A stretch of 64,000 nt of DNA from contig AP026544.2 in assembly GCA_026075535.2 (NCBI GenBank), positions 10,354,001 to 10,418,000 of the forward strand, read 5' to 3'. Both the position numbers and the translations under genes were made by a program. The DNA comes from Tricholoma matsutake. Taxonomy: Eukaryota > Basidiomycota > Agaricomycetes > Agaricales > Tricholomataceae. Each line of letters begins with the position of its first letter. The stretch's first letter is position 1. Under the pieces are notes generated by a model, which saw nothing but the letters and a program-made list of their open reading frames with translations, was not told the origin of the DNA and did no database searches. This document shows, one piece after another, positions 55,101 to 64,000 of this stretch.

Positions 55101-57204
55101 TTCAAACTAAATTATCCACAGCATATCACCCACAAACTGATGGGCAGACAGAGAGAATGAATCAGGAGTTGGAGCAGTACCTATGTATGTTTGTCAACTA
55201 CCAACAAACTGACTGGCCTGAATGGTTGGCAATTGCCGAGTTTTCTCACAATAACAAATTCCATTTGGCTACTCGCATGTCACCCTTCTTCATTAATTAT
55301 GGGTATCATCCCCACATGGGAATAGAACCCCAAAGGGAAGTTAAGGTACAATTGGTAGAAGACTTTGTATCTAAGATGCAAAAGGTACAGGAAGAAGTGG
55401 AGGCAGCATTGATGAAAGCATGTGATGATATGATGTGGCAGATTATACTCGAGCTCTCGCTCCAGAGTACAATGTTGGTGACTTGGTATGGCTAAGTACC
55501 AAGGACCTAAATATAGTGTTTCAAGGTTCAGTCCATAGGACTGAAGACCAAACTGGACCAAACTGCGGTCCATGGTTCGGTCCAGTCCATTTTTCTGAAA
55601 AAGTGAGTAACTGAAACCACGGTTCAGTTAACGGTTAACTCATTTCAAAAACATTTGAAAACCGTTATAAAACCGGTTGTGACCAGTTGTAACCGGTCTT
55701 TTACACTTAGATTATATACCCTATAAAATAATAAAAGTAATGTATAATAAGCTACCTACAAGGGGGGATTGCTTGCAAATTGGTGGGGTTTACATATGTT
55801 GCAGGGGTTGTACATATTTGTTCACAGTAAATGAACACATATGTGTCATTTTCATCACATGTTGACATGTTTGTTTACACAAAAAATAAAAGTAGCACCA
55901 TTTGCAAGATGCCCATGACCACACAAACACACAACCACAAAGCAAGGGGCCCAAACGATGAACAAACATCATTTGGGCCCCTGGGTATGTTCCTCTTACT
56001 TGATTTCTTTCTTTTACTAATTCACTAACTAATATTTATTCTTTTTAGTTTCTTGCCTGTTAATAACGACCACTACCCATGCCCTATGCTGCTGCTGTGA
56101 GCCTCTGCTCACAGGGTTGCAATGGGCCCCATTTCTGGACAACAACAACATGGAGATGCCGTGTCACACAGCACCACCACCCTGCCTGTGAGCCACTGCT
56201 CGTAGGGGGATATGGAGGTGCTGATGATGATGAAACAAATGGCAATGATGACAAGCTGCAGCGACAACAAACAGCAGCATTGATGAATGGCAGCAACAAT
56301 GAATGGCAGCAACAATGAATGGCAGTGACAATGAACAGTGACAACAATGAACAGCAGCAATGACCAACAGGGCCAACACTGGACCCCCACCCTTGCTACA
56401 AACACAAGAGCGTGGGGCTATTTCTTTTCATTTTCATCATTCTGTATGTAGCTACACTGCATTGCTGGGAGCAACTGCTCGCAGGATGCTTATGTATTTA
56501 TTTTATTTCATATACACAATTATATTTAGTTAGCTGTAAAAAAATGGGGGGAAAACTGGTTTTTTGGACTGTAACTGAACCGATTAGGACTGGTCCTATC
56601 AGTTTGGTTATGGTCTACATCACTTGGCCTTGTGGTCTGGACTGGTTATAGTCCTGGTTAACCCACTTTGGGGTTGAAAAACTGGACCAAACTGGACCTT
56701 AAAAACTACCTAAATATCTTATGACCTTCTAGGAAACTTATGGAGAAAGAAGTTGGCCCATACGTGATCTCTAAAGTAATTTTGCCTAATGCAGTGATGC
56801 TAAAATTACCTCAATCATTCAAAATTGATCCTGAGATTAACATTTCCCACCTACACCCCTACCACCTGCCCACTATTCCTGGTGAACAAACCACTCCAGA
56901 ACCTCCAATAATACTAGAAGGTGCTCCAGAATATATAGTTGAAGAAATTCTAGATTCACGTCTTTGACAGAATAAATTGGAGTTCTTAATAAAGTGGAAG
57001 AACTATACCGACAAAAATAATTGGTGGGAACCTGAAGAGAATTGTAAGCAAGCGCATAACATGATTGCCCAATTCTTTAAACATAATCCAAATGCTCTGC
57101 ATCACATTGTGAGAATGGTGTATGAGGGGATGAAATTCCAGCCTTACCAAAATTTCACAGAGGGGACAGATACAATATTTTCTCACCTGGAAATCAAGGC
57201 ATAA
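52194..57204 (+). pseudogene. Pol of gypsy D: protease, RT, RNase H, integrase, chromodomain
   Basis: Protease: about 52367–52740, VDVEALLDGSAIGLFINQSL, in which the usual DSG is DGS. RT: 53041–53715, [28 protein letters not shown](stop)WGYNNI, FFGMTNSPPTFHNMINNIF and IFIDDILISTED, with catalytic Asp residues kept. A one-base C insertion at about 53709 shifts the frame before RNase H (VESDASNFATGAVLSM, WMDHQNLQYF). Integrase: 54659–55495, RHPGRWKMLELVMRNYWWPG, GCDMCMRG, ISVDFITRL, IISDWRPQF and TDGQTERMNQELEQYL, giving D, D and E. A hAT-type element splits DLVWLSTKDLNI from PSRKLMEKEVGPYVI. The chromodomain (KLEFLIKWKNYTDKNNWWEP) ends at 57204. Stops at 53366, 53387, 53432, 54594, 55076 and 56965 are all TGA at Arg sites. 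Confidence 0.9.
55514..56708. mobile_element. Non-autonomous hAT-type element (1195 bp) in gypsy D integrase
   Basis: Termini TAGTGTTTCAAGGTTCAGTC and GGACCTTAAAAACTA, 8-bp duplication CCTAAATA at 55506–55513 and 56709–56716. Subterminal AAACTGGACCAAACTG words occur near both ends. The interior has the palindrome GGGCCCAAACGATG…CATCATTTGGGCCC (about 55948–55982), followed by an intron-like GTATGT…TTTTTAG (about 55985–56048), and GAGC-N4-GCTC blocks (about 56099, 56190 and 56467). These are shared with the element at 24612–25642, so the two are related. Confidence 0.88.
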
Positions 57205-57215
57205 GAGGGGTGTAA

Positions 57216-57641
57216 TGTTAGGAAACAGCCCCATTACTTAATAAAATTTCATTTTATTTTATTATGTTGAATTACGCTACCTTACGCTAAATTATGCTAC
57301 ACTTTGATAGTGTGAGAATTTTATTTCACATGCATCACTATGTATGCACATGTACAAGTGCACCGGTAACAACAATGTACAAGTGCATCAGTAACAACAA
57401 TGTACGATATATGAAACATATTATATAAACATGAAATACACACCTAGGGGACCCTAGTTGTGTTCTCTTAGGTATTCCACCTACACTTGTGGTGCAAAAC
57501 ACCTTTCTCAACAAACTTATCTATTAATAACCCCTCACATCAAAACCATCAATTCCCCCATCATGCGTGCATATCCTGCTCCCTTCTTGTAGAGAGAACC
57601 CACATGGTCTTAGCTAGCAGATAGTGGGTGTCGCCCTAACA
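57216..57641 (+). repeat. 3' LTR of gypsy D (426 bp)
   Basis: TGTTAGGAAACAGCCCC … CGCCCTAACA, followed by the target duplication CCATG. It contains more CpG (TTACGCTACCTTACGC) than the 5' LTR, which has TG or CA there. Confidence 0.9.
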
Positions 57642-57646
57642 CCATG

Positions 57647-58424
57647 TAATAGTGATACCCATGATAAAATGTGCTGTCCCCAATTCGGATATTGTCCATA
57701 CCTCACACATCTGGTTTTTAAAACACTCATTTTCATCCTTGGAGTTGGCAATGGTTAAGTAGTTGTTGACATGGACAGCAGCAATAATTGTACCAGTGTT
57801 GGTTTTGCAGTAATATATGCAGGATTCACATGAGAGATGTGTGAATCCCCAATCTAGCATCTGCACATTAAGGGTCTGATTCCAGATGTGTCTGCTCTGT
57901 TTCATGCCATATAGGCCACACTGGAGTAGCCAAACCCAGTCCTCCTTCCATGGCTCCTCAAATCCTGCAGGCTGTTGAATATGTTGTATCTCATCATCTG
58001 GGAGCAGTCCATAGAGAAAGGCAGTGTTTACATTGATTTGTTGTGTGTCCCATCTGAGAGAGGTGGTAATATGTAGGAGAATATGCCAAGATTTCATATG
58101 TGCAGTCAGTGAGGTAGTTTTAGTATAGTCCTTGCCATAAATTTGTTCATGGCCTCTGAAAACAAGGTATACTTTCCACCTAATGGGGGTGCTCAACTCG
58201 TCATGCTTGATGTGAAAGACAGGTTTACCATGTCTAATACACTTCCCTTGTGGGACTTTGTAATGTGGTATTAGCTTATAGACCCCCCTGTCCTTTAGGG
58301 ACTTTAATTCATCATGGTATCCATGTTCCCAATGTGCTGCATCAGCTGAATTCTTGGCCTCATCCCAAGTCTTCAGTTCATCTTCAAATTGAAGTGATTC
58401 TGGATCAAAATCTGCCATTTCCAA
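57647..58424 (-). pseudogene. Copia reverse transcriptase
   Basis: The minus-strand frame reads GYHDELKSLKDRGVYKLIPH, VFHIKHDELSTPIRWKVYLV, YTKTTSLTAHMKSWHILLHI, INVNTAFLYGLLPDDEIQHI, WLLQCGLYGMKQSRHIWNQT and TGTIIAAVHVNNYLTIANSK. The catalytic box expected to be YVDD is HVNN (about 57762–57773), and the first catalytic Asp (QxDV) is Asn (INVN), so activity is lost. All these substitutions fit CpG-to-CpA changes seen on the coding strand. It ends …GITITW where gypsy D is inserted, and continues at 49336. Confidence 0.88.
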
Positions 58425-58574
58425 GATCAGGGCCTGAAGTTGATGTGCCTGATCACCCAGATCAAGATTATTGAATGATTGATGAAGCTCTTTGATGACG
58501 TCATGATCATGATTGGTTGACAGATTCAGGTTATGGTCTGATCTGGTAGCGACAATGGCAGCCCTATGTTCCTG

Positions 58575-59830
58575 TCATGCGTCCTTGACCTGAATTGTGC
58601 TCTCCTGAGATTCTTGTATAGCAGCAGTTTTGGTTATCACAGGGCCACCATTGGGATTTTTCTCAGTTGGAGTTAGTATGCAGGTTGATCGACGTATGGG
58701 GTGGATTGGCAACAGTATATGTTTGGCAATGTTGGGGGTATGTGTAGTAGGCAAAGGGGAATCATGAAAGGATTCATCATTGTCTTGGTTCTGCAGGAGA
58801 GGACCCAGGAATGGTTGTTTGCTAGTGGTGTTGCTAATACTCCCATCCTCCTCCAGCATGGTTGGTGCAGGTGGGGGGTAGCCATCATGGCTCTCAAGGA
58901 ATCTCACATGGTATGAACTGTGAATCTTACACATTGAGTAATTATAACATTGATATGACTTTGATTTTGGGTCATAACCAATCAAGATGCACTCAATGGA
59001 TCATTCAAAGATCTTGGGGTTATCTTTCTTGGGAATAAGCACAAACCCCTTGCACCCGATCTCTCAGAGATAAAAATAATCAGGTTTTCTGCCATACCAG
59101 AATTCCCAAGGTGTGGATCCTGCAAGGGAGTGTGTTGTGGTCTTGGCATGTAAATGAGAAGCCATGAGATAGAACTCGTCCCAGAGGAAAGGCAGTAAGC
59201 CTGCATAAATTTGCATTGTGCATGCCTTAACCATCAGCATCCTATGCACTCACTTGACATGCCCAATATGGGCAGAAGTGTGAGGGGCCGTGAAATGTTG
59301 ATCAATTCCTCATGTTTTCAACCAGTCTTGCATTTCATGCAATGTGAGTTCCCCATTATCAGTGATATATGTTCTGACTTTGAGTCCCATTTCATTTTCT
59401 CTAGTGAGTTCCCAAGTGTGGAGTTCAGAGAATGAATCATCTTTGTTCCATAATGGTATAGACCATGGGAAAGATGTGTAGTTGTCTACTATATCCATAA
59501 TGTAAAGGTTGCCTGCATGTGACTGCACAGCATGTGGCCCAGATAGATCCACCCACACCTTCTCAAGTTTCCTTGTCGCTTTATGACCTGGTCCCTCCTC
59601 CCATTTCTTTGGAACCAGTGTCTTTGTCTGTTTGCTGAGAACACATGATTCACATTTGGGAAGTTTTAGAGGGGAGGTAAGTGGCACACTAGTGAGAGTG
59701 CCCTTTTTGGCCATATCCCAGAGGGACTGGTAATTAGCATGTCTGAGATGACAATGCCATGGCTCAAGAGTGGGGGATTTGTGGATAGTAAGTGCATGGT
59801 CAATGGTAGCTGATTTGATATTGAGCATGT
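58575..59830 (-). pseudogene. Copia integrase and linker
   Basis: The frame 59828–59310 holds WHCHLRHANYQSLWDMAKKG, then KCESCVLSKQTKTLVPKKWE (His/Cys zinc region), KVWVDLSGPHAVQSHAGNLY (first Asp), TSFPWSIPLWNKDDSF and YITDNGELTLHEMQDWLKT (second Asp). It continues in another frame at 59249–58990 (WYGRKPDYFYLREIGCKGFV). The linker 58985–58575 reads IGYDPKSKSYQCYNYSMCKI then IHSSYHVRFLESHDGYPPPA. A stop (TGA) lies at about 59003 at an expected Arg. Order and motifs are those of copia. Confidence 0.85.
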
Positions 59831-59960
59831 AAAGCTTCTTGGAGATATGTGAGCCTCAAGCTATGGGGGCACTAGTGGACTTGTCAGTGACCCAACAAGT
59901 GTCAATATCAAGATGTGCCATGGCATTTGAGTTGTCTGCAAGTATGCCCACTGAGATCAA

Positions 59961-61237
59961 TCAGACTACCGAGTTTGGAATGTAGAGGACATTACATAAG
60001 GTGATTGATGCACCTCGAGTTATCCTCAGTTTTATATCTCTGATGCCAATGGCAGCAATAGATGAACCACCAATGCCTTTGACAGATTGAGGTGGGATGG
60101 GTTGTAGGGTGCGGAAATCAGATCTCTCAGGAGAAATGTGAACCATTGCTCCAGAGTCGATAATGAAAGGGAGGTTGTCTAAGGTGACAGGAGAGTGGCA
60201 TGTTTGGTTAAGAGGCTCAACAGTGAGTGTGAGATCAATGAGAGATGAAGTATGGTGTTTCCAATCTACAGTGGTGGTTGGCTCCTCCTCAACAATGACA
60301 CAACCCTCATACTCCATTGCATTGAGAGAGTTGACAGGTAAAGGATCATGAGCAAGTCCTGCAAATTCTGGTGCAGGTGGGTTTGGTGCATTGGGGTCAA
60401 TCATGATGGTGAAGGCATGTCCATTAACATCCTTAATGGTAATTGGGATCTTGGAGGTGCTACTGGACAGTGGCTTCTTGTCATGGGCAGCCCTGTGAGC
60501 AGCTATTGACTCCTCAAGTGATTTCCTGGCCATACCGCTGCCAGCTTTAATGCAGTACTGCTTAGTGTGTCCAAGCTTCTCACAGTTCGCATTTGTGCAA
60601 GTTGGAGTGTTAGGAGATTTGAAGATTTGGGCTGTGCCATGAGCGCAATGTGGGATTTAGAATCACTGCACTGATCATTCTCAAGTAGAGACTGCTCATT
60701 CTCCAGGAACAGGCAAATATCTTTAGAGCTATATGGGGCTTCCGTAGTTGATGCAGCAATGCCTCGAGAAATAATAGATTGAGCATGGGGGAAATTGTTG
60801 CTTAGTGAGTTGAGAAGGGCAATGCAGCAGAGAAGGTTGGGCTTTATGTCACCCATGGTGAAAGCTCGTTCTATTAATGTGCAAATCTTTTCTGCTGTTT
60901 CAGGAAGTGGTGTGTCCTTTGTGCATTGAACAGATAGCACCTGTTGCAGAAGTTGAACCTGGTGAACTGGTCCTTCCTTCTGATGGTGGTCCTGAAGAGT
61001 TCTCCACTTAATCTTAGGCTTTTTAATGTTAAGGAATTGCTGTTCTGATGGAGATATGCTGGAAGTGATAAAAGCACCCATGACATACTCGTAAAGGCCA
61101 TTGAGAGATAGTGCAATAATGATTTCCTTGCACCATTCCTTGTAGTTGCATTTGAGTTTGTTGAGCTTCTCCCCAGTATATTGGACAGAGAGTTTGATAA
61201 GGGAAATGGATGGGGGTTCAGTAGTATTGGCACCCAT
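59961..61237 (-). pseudogene. Copia Gag and protease
   Basis: Gag: 61237–60600, MGANTTEPPSISLIKLSVQY, YKEWCKEIIIALSLNGLYEY, NIKKPKIKWRTLQDHHQK and LLNSLSNNFPHAQSII, a copia UBN2/gag-like fold. A knuckle region at about 60600–60530 is partly frameshifted (KLGHTKQYCIKAGSGMARKS in the shifted frame gives H-x4-C). Protease: LDNLPFIIDSGAMVHISPER (about 60160–60110), the DSG active site. A frameshift near 60560 separates gag from protease, and a TAG lies near 60660. Confidence 0.82.
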
Positions 61238-61442
61238 GGCATAGAATTGAGGTAGATAGATGACAAGTTGTCAGAGGGGAGATGTAGAAACATGCTGATA
61301 GACCAGATGCATTCATGAAAGACAAAGGGTTGATCTGAGATTGAAGTGATCAAGGAGATGGATCAAAAATGATGTAGTAGAACATTGAGTGCCTAGGATT
61401 CTTCCTTCCATTGTTCAAAGATGATGGGAGTGGCCCATAACC

Positions 61443-61786
61443 TGTAGAAATAAAATCCTAGTACAATTAAGATCATTCTCAGTCTCTGTACAAGTGACTG
61501 TATTGAGGTTTACTGTACCTAGTACAATTAAGATTGTTCTATGGGTACAGTAAGTATTGTACTGTAAATAGGTAATTTAGACAAAGCTCACCTCAGTCTC
61601 TGTACAAGTGACTGAGGTGTGAGTGTAACTATCATGTAGATATATATATGTATAATGTGTAGCAAAGAGTAAAAGGGAACAAAGTGGAGAAAGGGGGACT
61701 GTTCTACAGACCATTCACACACATCAAAGGGATATGTTAAATGTAGTACATGCATCAAAAACAAGACTCACAGTGTAATCTCAACA
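61443..61786 (-). repeat. 5' LTR of copia (344 bp) with a partial internal duplication
   Basis: Plus-strand start TGTAGAAATAAAATCC, end GTAATCTCAACA. Relative to the 3' LTR it has ~60 extra bases in which CTAGTACAATTAAGAT is repeated (61460 and 61520). Inside the element the minus strand continues with GGTTATGGGCCACTCCC, a plausible copia primer-binding site. Confidence 0.85.
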
Positions 61787-62340
61787 GTCTATGCCATGTA
61801 GAGACAATGACTGGCATCCTTGTATGATGTGCCAAGCTGGGTTTGCAGGGCCTTCACTTCAGCATGGCAGCTCAACAACTTCCTGTCTGTCAAGGTCTGC
61901 AACAGGATCAACTAATATAGCCACACAAATGAGGATGAAGACACTTACTGGATTGGCAGCTAGTATGAGCTGGTTTTGGGCCACAATGTAGTATGGTTCA
62001 TCGGTCATATTTCCAGACTGTAAATTGATGATGAGTCAGTGGATACTCAACATCAGCAAATAAGACATGGCATCAGCCTATTAGCCAGAGACATGGCATT
62101 GGCCAGAGACATGGCATTGGCCAGAAACATGGCATTGGCCAGAGATACAGCATTGGCCAGCAGCATTGATGCTTTGAAATGAAGGAAAGCTTACTGCCCC
62201 ATGTGCCTTGTGCACATTGAATTTGACTTTCTTGTGATAGGCCTCCATTGCCTGATGGGTGGCCAGAATCATAAAATGGGGCACTAGATAGTGCTGCCCA
62301 TTGTCACTTCAAATTTGGACATTCCCATCAGGAATATCAG
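61787..62340 (-). pseudogene. TE-associated coiled-coil gene, copy 2, cut by copia
   Basis: The minus strand from 62340 reads LATHQAMEAYHKKVKFNVHK, AHGAVSFPSFQSINAAGQC, a (GQCHVS)n tract, then MTDEPYYIVAQNQLILAANP, GTAAGTGTC donor-like sequence and further text to CCAGTCATTGTCTCTACATGG at 61792. Copia is inserted with duplication GTCTA, and the gene continues from 48214 (KERKRKLKKENIEGHHDVDD). It is homologous to 33776–34365 but diverges after HCLYMA. It lies head-to-head with the gene at 62527. Confidence 0.55.
62085..62160 (-). repeat. Short tandem repeat of ATGGCATTGGCCAGAGAC
   Basis: Four or five 18-base units encode GQCHVS repeats on the minus strand. Shorter versions are at 33878–33920 in copy 1. 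Confidence 0.75.
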
Positions 62341-62526
62341 CCTGGCTTTGCTGCAGATTGCTCATTGTGTGGATTGATATAACAGAGGTGATAACACTAT
62401 CTTATGTGTTGAATCAGTGATCAGATCATACATTATTTGTTTGTGTATATCTATCAGATCTATCAACACATGTGATTGTTGATTCTCATTGTTTCACATA
62501 TCAACATCCAACCTGGCCCCATAACC

Positions 62527-64000
62527 ATGCCAACTCATCTCATTGTGAATGTTACACCCCAACAAGTCCTTGGCCAAATCAATGAAATTGAGAATGTGGT
62601 CCATAAAGGGCTTCATGAAGGAAACATCAAGGCCATGATGGAGGACCAAAAATGGGCACTGGTAAGTGATTAGCATGCTGTCAGGATGACTGTGCCACTC
62701 ACATAGTGTAGAAAAAATTATTTACTTGGCAAAAGGAGGTTCTCTTGGAGGATGCACAGAAAGTGTTCCATGCTGACACATTCTTATGGGGATTTGTTGT
62801 GGCATGGGCAAAGTCAGAGAAGGCAGGGGACCAAGAATTCATTGAAGGTCAATGGAGGGTGATGAAGATATTCAATGAGAAATATGGGATTGCAGCAATG
62901 GCCTCAGCCTTGGGATCAGGGGCAGCAGCACTGGCATTGGCACTGGCACCAACACCAGCCAAAGCAGAATGACCAAGAATCAGAGTGGTTGAACTATTGC
63001 CCAGACCAGTGGCAGTCCAGGACCAGGCACCAGGGCAATCTGCTGCAATAGAACCAGTGGAAGTGTCAGGATCAAGCCCAACATGCCAGGCAAAAGCTCC
63101 ACCCTGAGACATGCACCCATTGGCACTGGCCAGATATTCAATGAGAAAAATGGGATTGTGGCAATGGGATCAGCCTTGGGATTGGGGGCAGTAGCACCAA
63201 CATTGGCACCAGCACCAGCACTGGCATGGAAACCAGCCAAGGTGGAAAGACCAAGAATCAAAGTGGTCAAACCATTTCCCAGACCAGTGGCAGTCCAGGA
63301 CTGGGCACCAGGGCAATCTACTGCGATAGAACTAGCAGAAGTGTCAGGATCAAACCCAACATGCCAGACAAAAGCTCCACACTGAGACACACCCACCCAT
63401 TGGCACTGGCCATGACACCTATACTGGTAAGAGGTAGTGATAGTGACAAAGTTCAGGTTGCACAGAGCTGGAGCTGGGGTTCTGACAAGGAGTTTGAAGA
63501 GTAGGGAAACAGAGGTGACAGAGAGCGATGCCAATGCTGATGCTGTGATGCAGCAGAAGAGGGACAATGCTCCAAAGGCCCGAGGAGTACCCCAGTGCAG
63601 GAGTCAGAGAACAACACCATGTTCACAATGCACCCAGCTTGGGTGCAATTGCTACAAGCAGGCGAATGGCAAAAAGGCATGCTACTATTGTGGTAAGAGC
63701 AAAGTTCAGTGTGAGACAGAGGATATGGGTCCAGTGGCCAGACCAACAAAAGGAAAGGGACTGGCCAGAAGAAAAGTCAGGAAGGCTCCATCTTCCAGTG
63801 GAGAGGAACCATCGCCCAGGCAGTTCACTCAAAAGGAAAAAGGAAAAGTTAAGGATGAGTCTTCCTTATCACAATACATAAATCCACAAATACATATATG
63901 CATAGCAGCTGTAGATGTTGATATTGAGATGGCTGCTCATGATGTCACTGCCACTCCCAATTATGCTGCATCTAGAACAAGTGGAGCAAGACATGTACAA
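62527..64000 (+). pseudogene. TE-associated protein with complete six-cysteine zinc-cluster-like module, runs off the right edge
   Basis: Exon 1 is 62527–62661 (MPTHLIVNVTPQQVLGQINE), intron 62662–62735 (GTAAGT…AAAAG), exon 2 from 62736 (EVLLEDAQKVFHADTFLWGF, VVAWAKSEKAGDQEF). A 266-bp segment is tandemly duplicated (62868–63133 and 63134–63411). A TGA at about 62970 in the first unit is CGA in the second, and other stops follow. Further on, the frame around 63540–64000 reads RSQRTTPCSQCTQLGCNCYK, then KKACYYCGKSKVQCETED (63620–63712): C-x2-C-x6-C-x9-C-x2-C-x6-C. Then a basic and Ser-rich tail and IAAVDVDIEMAAHDVTATPN. The cysteine spacing equals that of the gene at 31917–32921. The role is unknown. 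Confidence 0.6.
62868..63411 (+). repeat. 266-bp tandem duplication
   Basis: Both units run from ATATTCAATGAGAAA to CCATTGGCACTGGC. The shared protein text is IFNEKYGIAAMASALGSGAA against IFNEKNGIVAMGSALGLGAV, and PRPVAVQDQAPGQSAAIEPV against PRPVAVQDWAPGQSTAIELA. Confidence 0.85.

Larger units (their letters stand above)
49342..57641 (+). mobile_element. Ty3/gypsy retrotransposon D, complete (8.3 kb with hAT insertions)
   Basis: LTRs 49342–49740 and 57216–57641 with perfect TGTTAGG/CCTAACA termini. The target duplication is CCATG (49337–49341 and 57642–57646). The polypurine tract AAGAGGGGTGTAA precedes the 3' LTR. It contains gag, protease, RT, RNase H, integrase and chromodomain in one order. 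It is the best preserved retroelement here, interrupted only by two hAT-type elements, CGA-to-TGA stops and a one-base insertion. Confidence 0.93.
48215..61786 (-). mobile_element. Ty1/copia retrotransposon, minus strand (13.6 kb with nested gypsy D)
   Basis: LTRs 48215–48498 (3') and 61443–61786 (5') with ends TGTAGAAAT…TCTCAACA on the plus strand. The 5-bp duplication GTCTA flanks both sides (48210–48214 and 61787–61791). Minus-strand order is gag, protease, integrase, RT, RNase H: the copia order, with integrase before RT. Gypsy D is inserted in RT/RNase H. Without gypsy D the element is about 5.3 kb, normal for copia. Confidence 0.92.

Noticed and set aside
55560..56710. Possible small genes inside 55.5–56.7 kb
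   Set aside because: The whole stretch is a hAT-type element bounded by TIRs and the 8-bp repeat CCTAAATA; the frames there are short and not shared with the related element at 24.6 kb, except the GPND–FGP palindrome.
1..64000. tRNA or rRNA genes
   Set aside because: No cloverleaf-like or rRNA-like sequence was recognised by eye; the tRNA-like complement at 5605 is a retroelement primer-binding site. A tRNAscan run would settle this.

Overview
The window is a chromosomal segment of a basidiomycete fungus, most probably an Agaricomycete. Evidence: genes with many 45–75 bp GT–AG introns, a CxC2-type KDZ transposase, Ty3/gypsy and Ty1/copia elements of Agaricomycete type, and hAT elements with 8-bp target duplications. 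Species cannot be read from sequence alone. About 80% of the window is nested, decayed transposons; one CpG-rich island (about 35.6–47.0 kb) carries the only intact host-type genes.

Left block (1–34.8 kb). A decayed TE-associated gene (minus) and a CxC2/KDZ transposase pseudogene (1.2–4.45 kb) end at a gypsy LTR (4448–5597) whose gag follows. That gag is cut by gypsy A (7166–10370), next to a hAT transposase pseudogene. The hAT gene is itself split by gypsy B (12178–30060, target duplication GTTCC). Gypsy B contains three solo LTRs of another family ('F3'). One F3 LTR is split by a minus-strand gypsy (C, 18911–28464), which holds a non-autonomous hAT element (24612–25642, duplication TGAATGTC). 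After the hAT remnant come a gypsy 'X' 3' end (integrase tail, antisense spliced gene, 3' LTR 33058–33750) and part of another element.

Central island. It is bracketed by inverted copies of a ~390-bp TE end (34411–34795 and 47633–48024). It holds a frame-broken repetitive gene (minus, 35.6–37.5 kb), a complete 11-exon FAD monooxygenase gene (38790–40681, 451 aa) and, convergent with it, a complete 14-exon Zn2Cys6 transcription factor gene (44921–41159, 997 aa). Both reconstructions close in frame. A catabolic or secondary-metabolism pair is plausible, but regulation of one by the other is inference.

Right block (47.6–64 kb). A minus-strand copia element (48215–61786, duplication GTCTA) is inserted in the inverted TE. 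Copia RT is cut by gypsy D (49342–57641, duplication CCATG). Gypsy D carries hAT-type elements at 50352–51194 (duplication GCAATTAG; itself containing 50436–50924, duplication ACCTAGAT) and 55514–56708 (duplication CCTAAATA). The window ends in a divergent pair of TE-associated genes, the rightmost with a six-cysteine cluster.

Most striking signals: (1) two TE-encoded proteins carry a Zn2Cys6-spaced cysteine module whose halves are in the opposite order to GAL4-type factors; (2) two unrelated gypsy elements each carry a spliced antisense gene starting ~140–160 bp inside the 3' LTR; (3) almost every stop in the TE reading frames is an Arg CGA turned to TGA, indicating CpG-methylation decay that spares the gene island.
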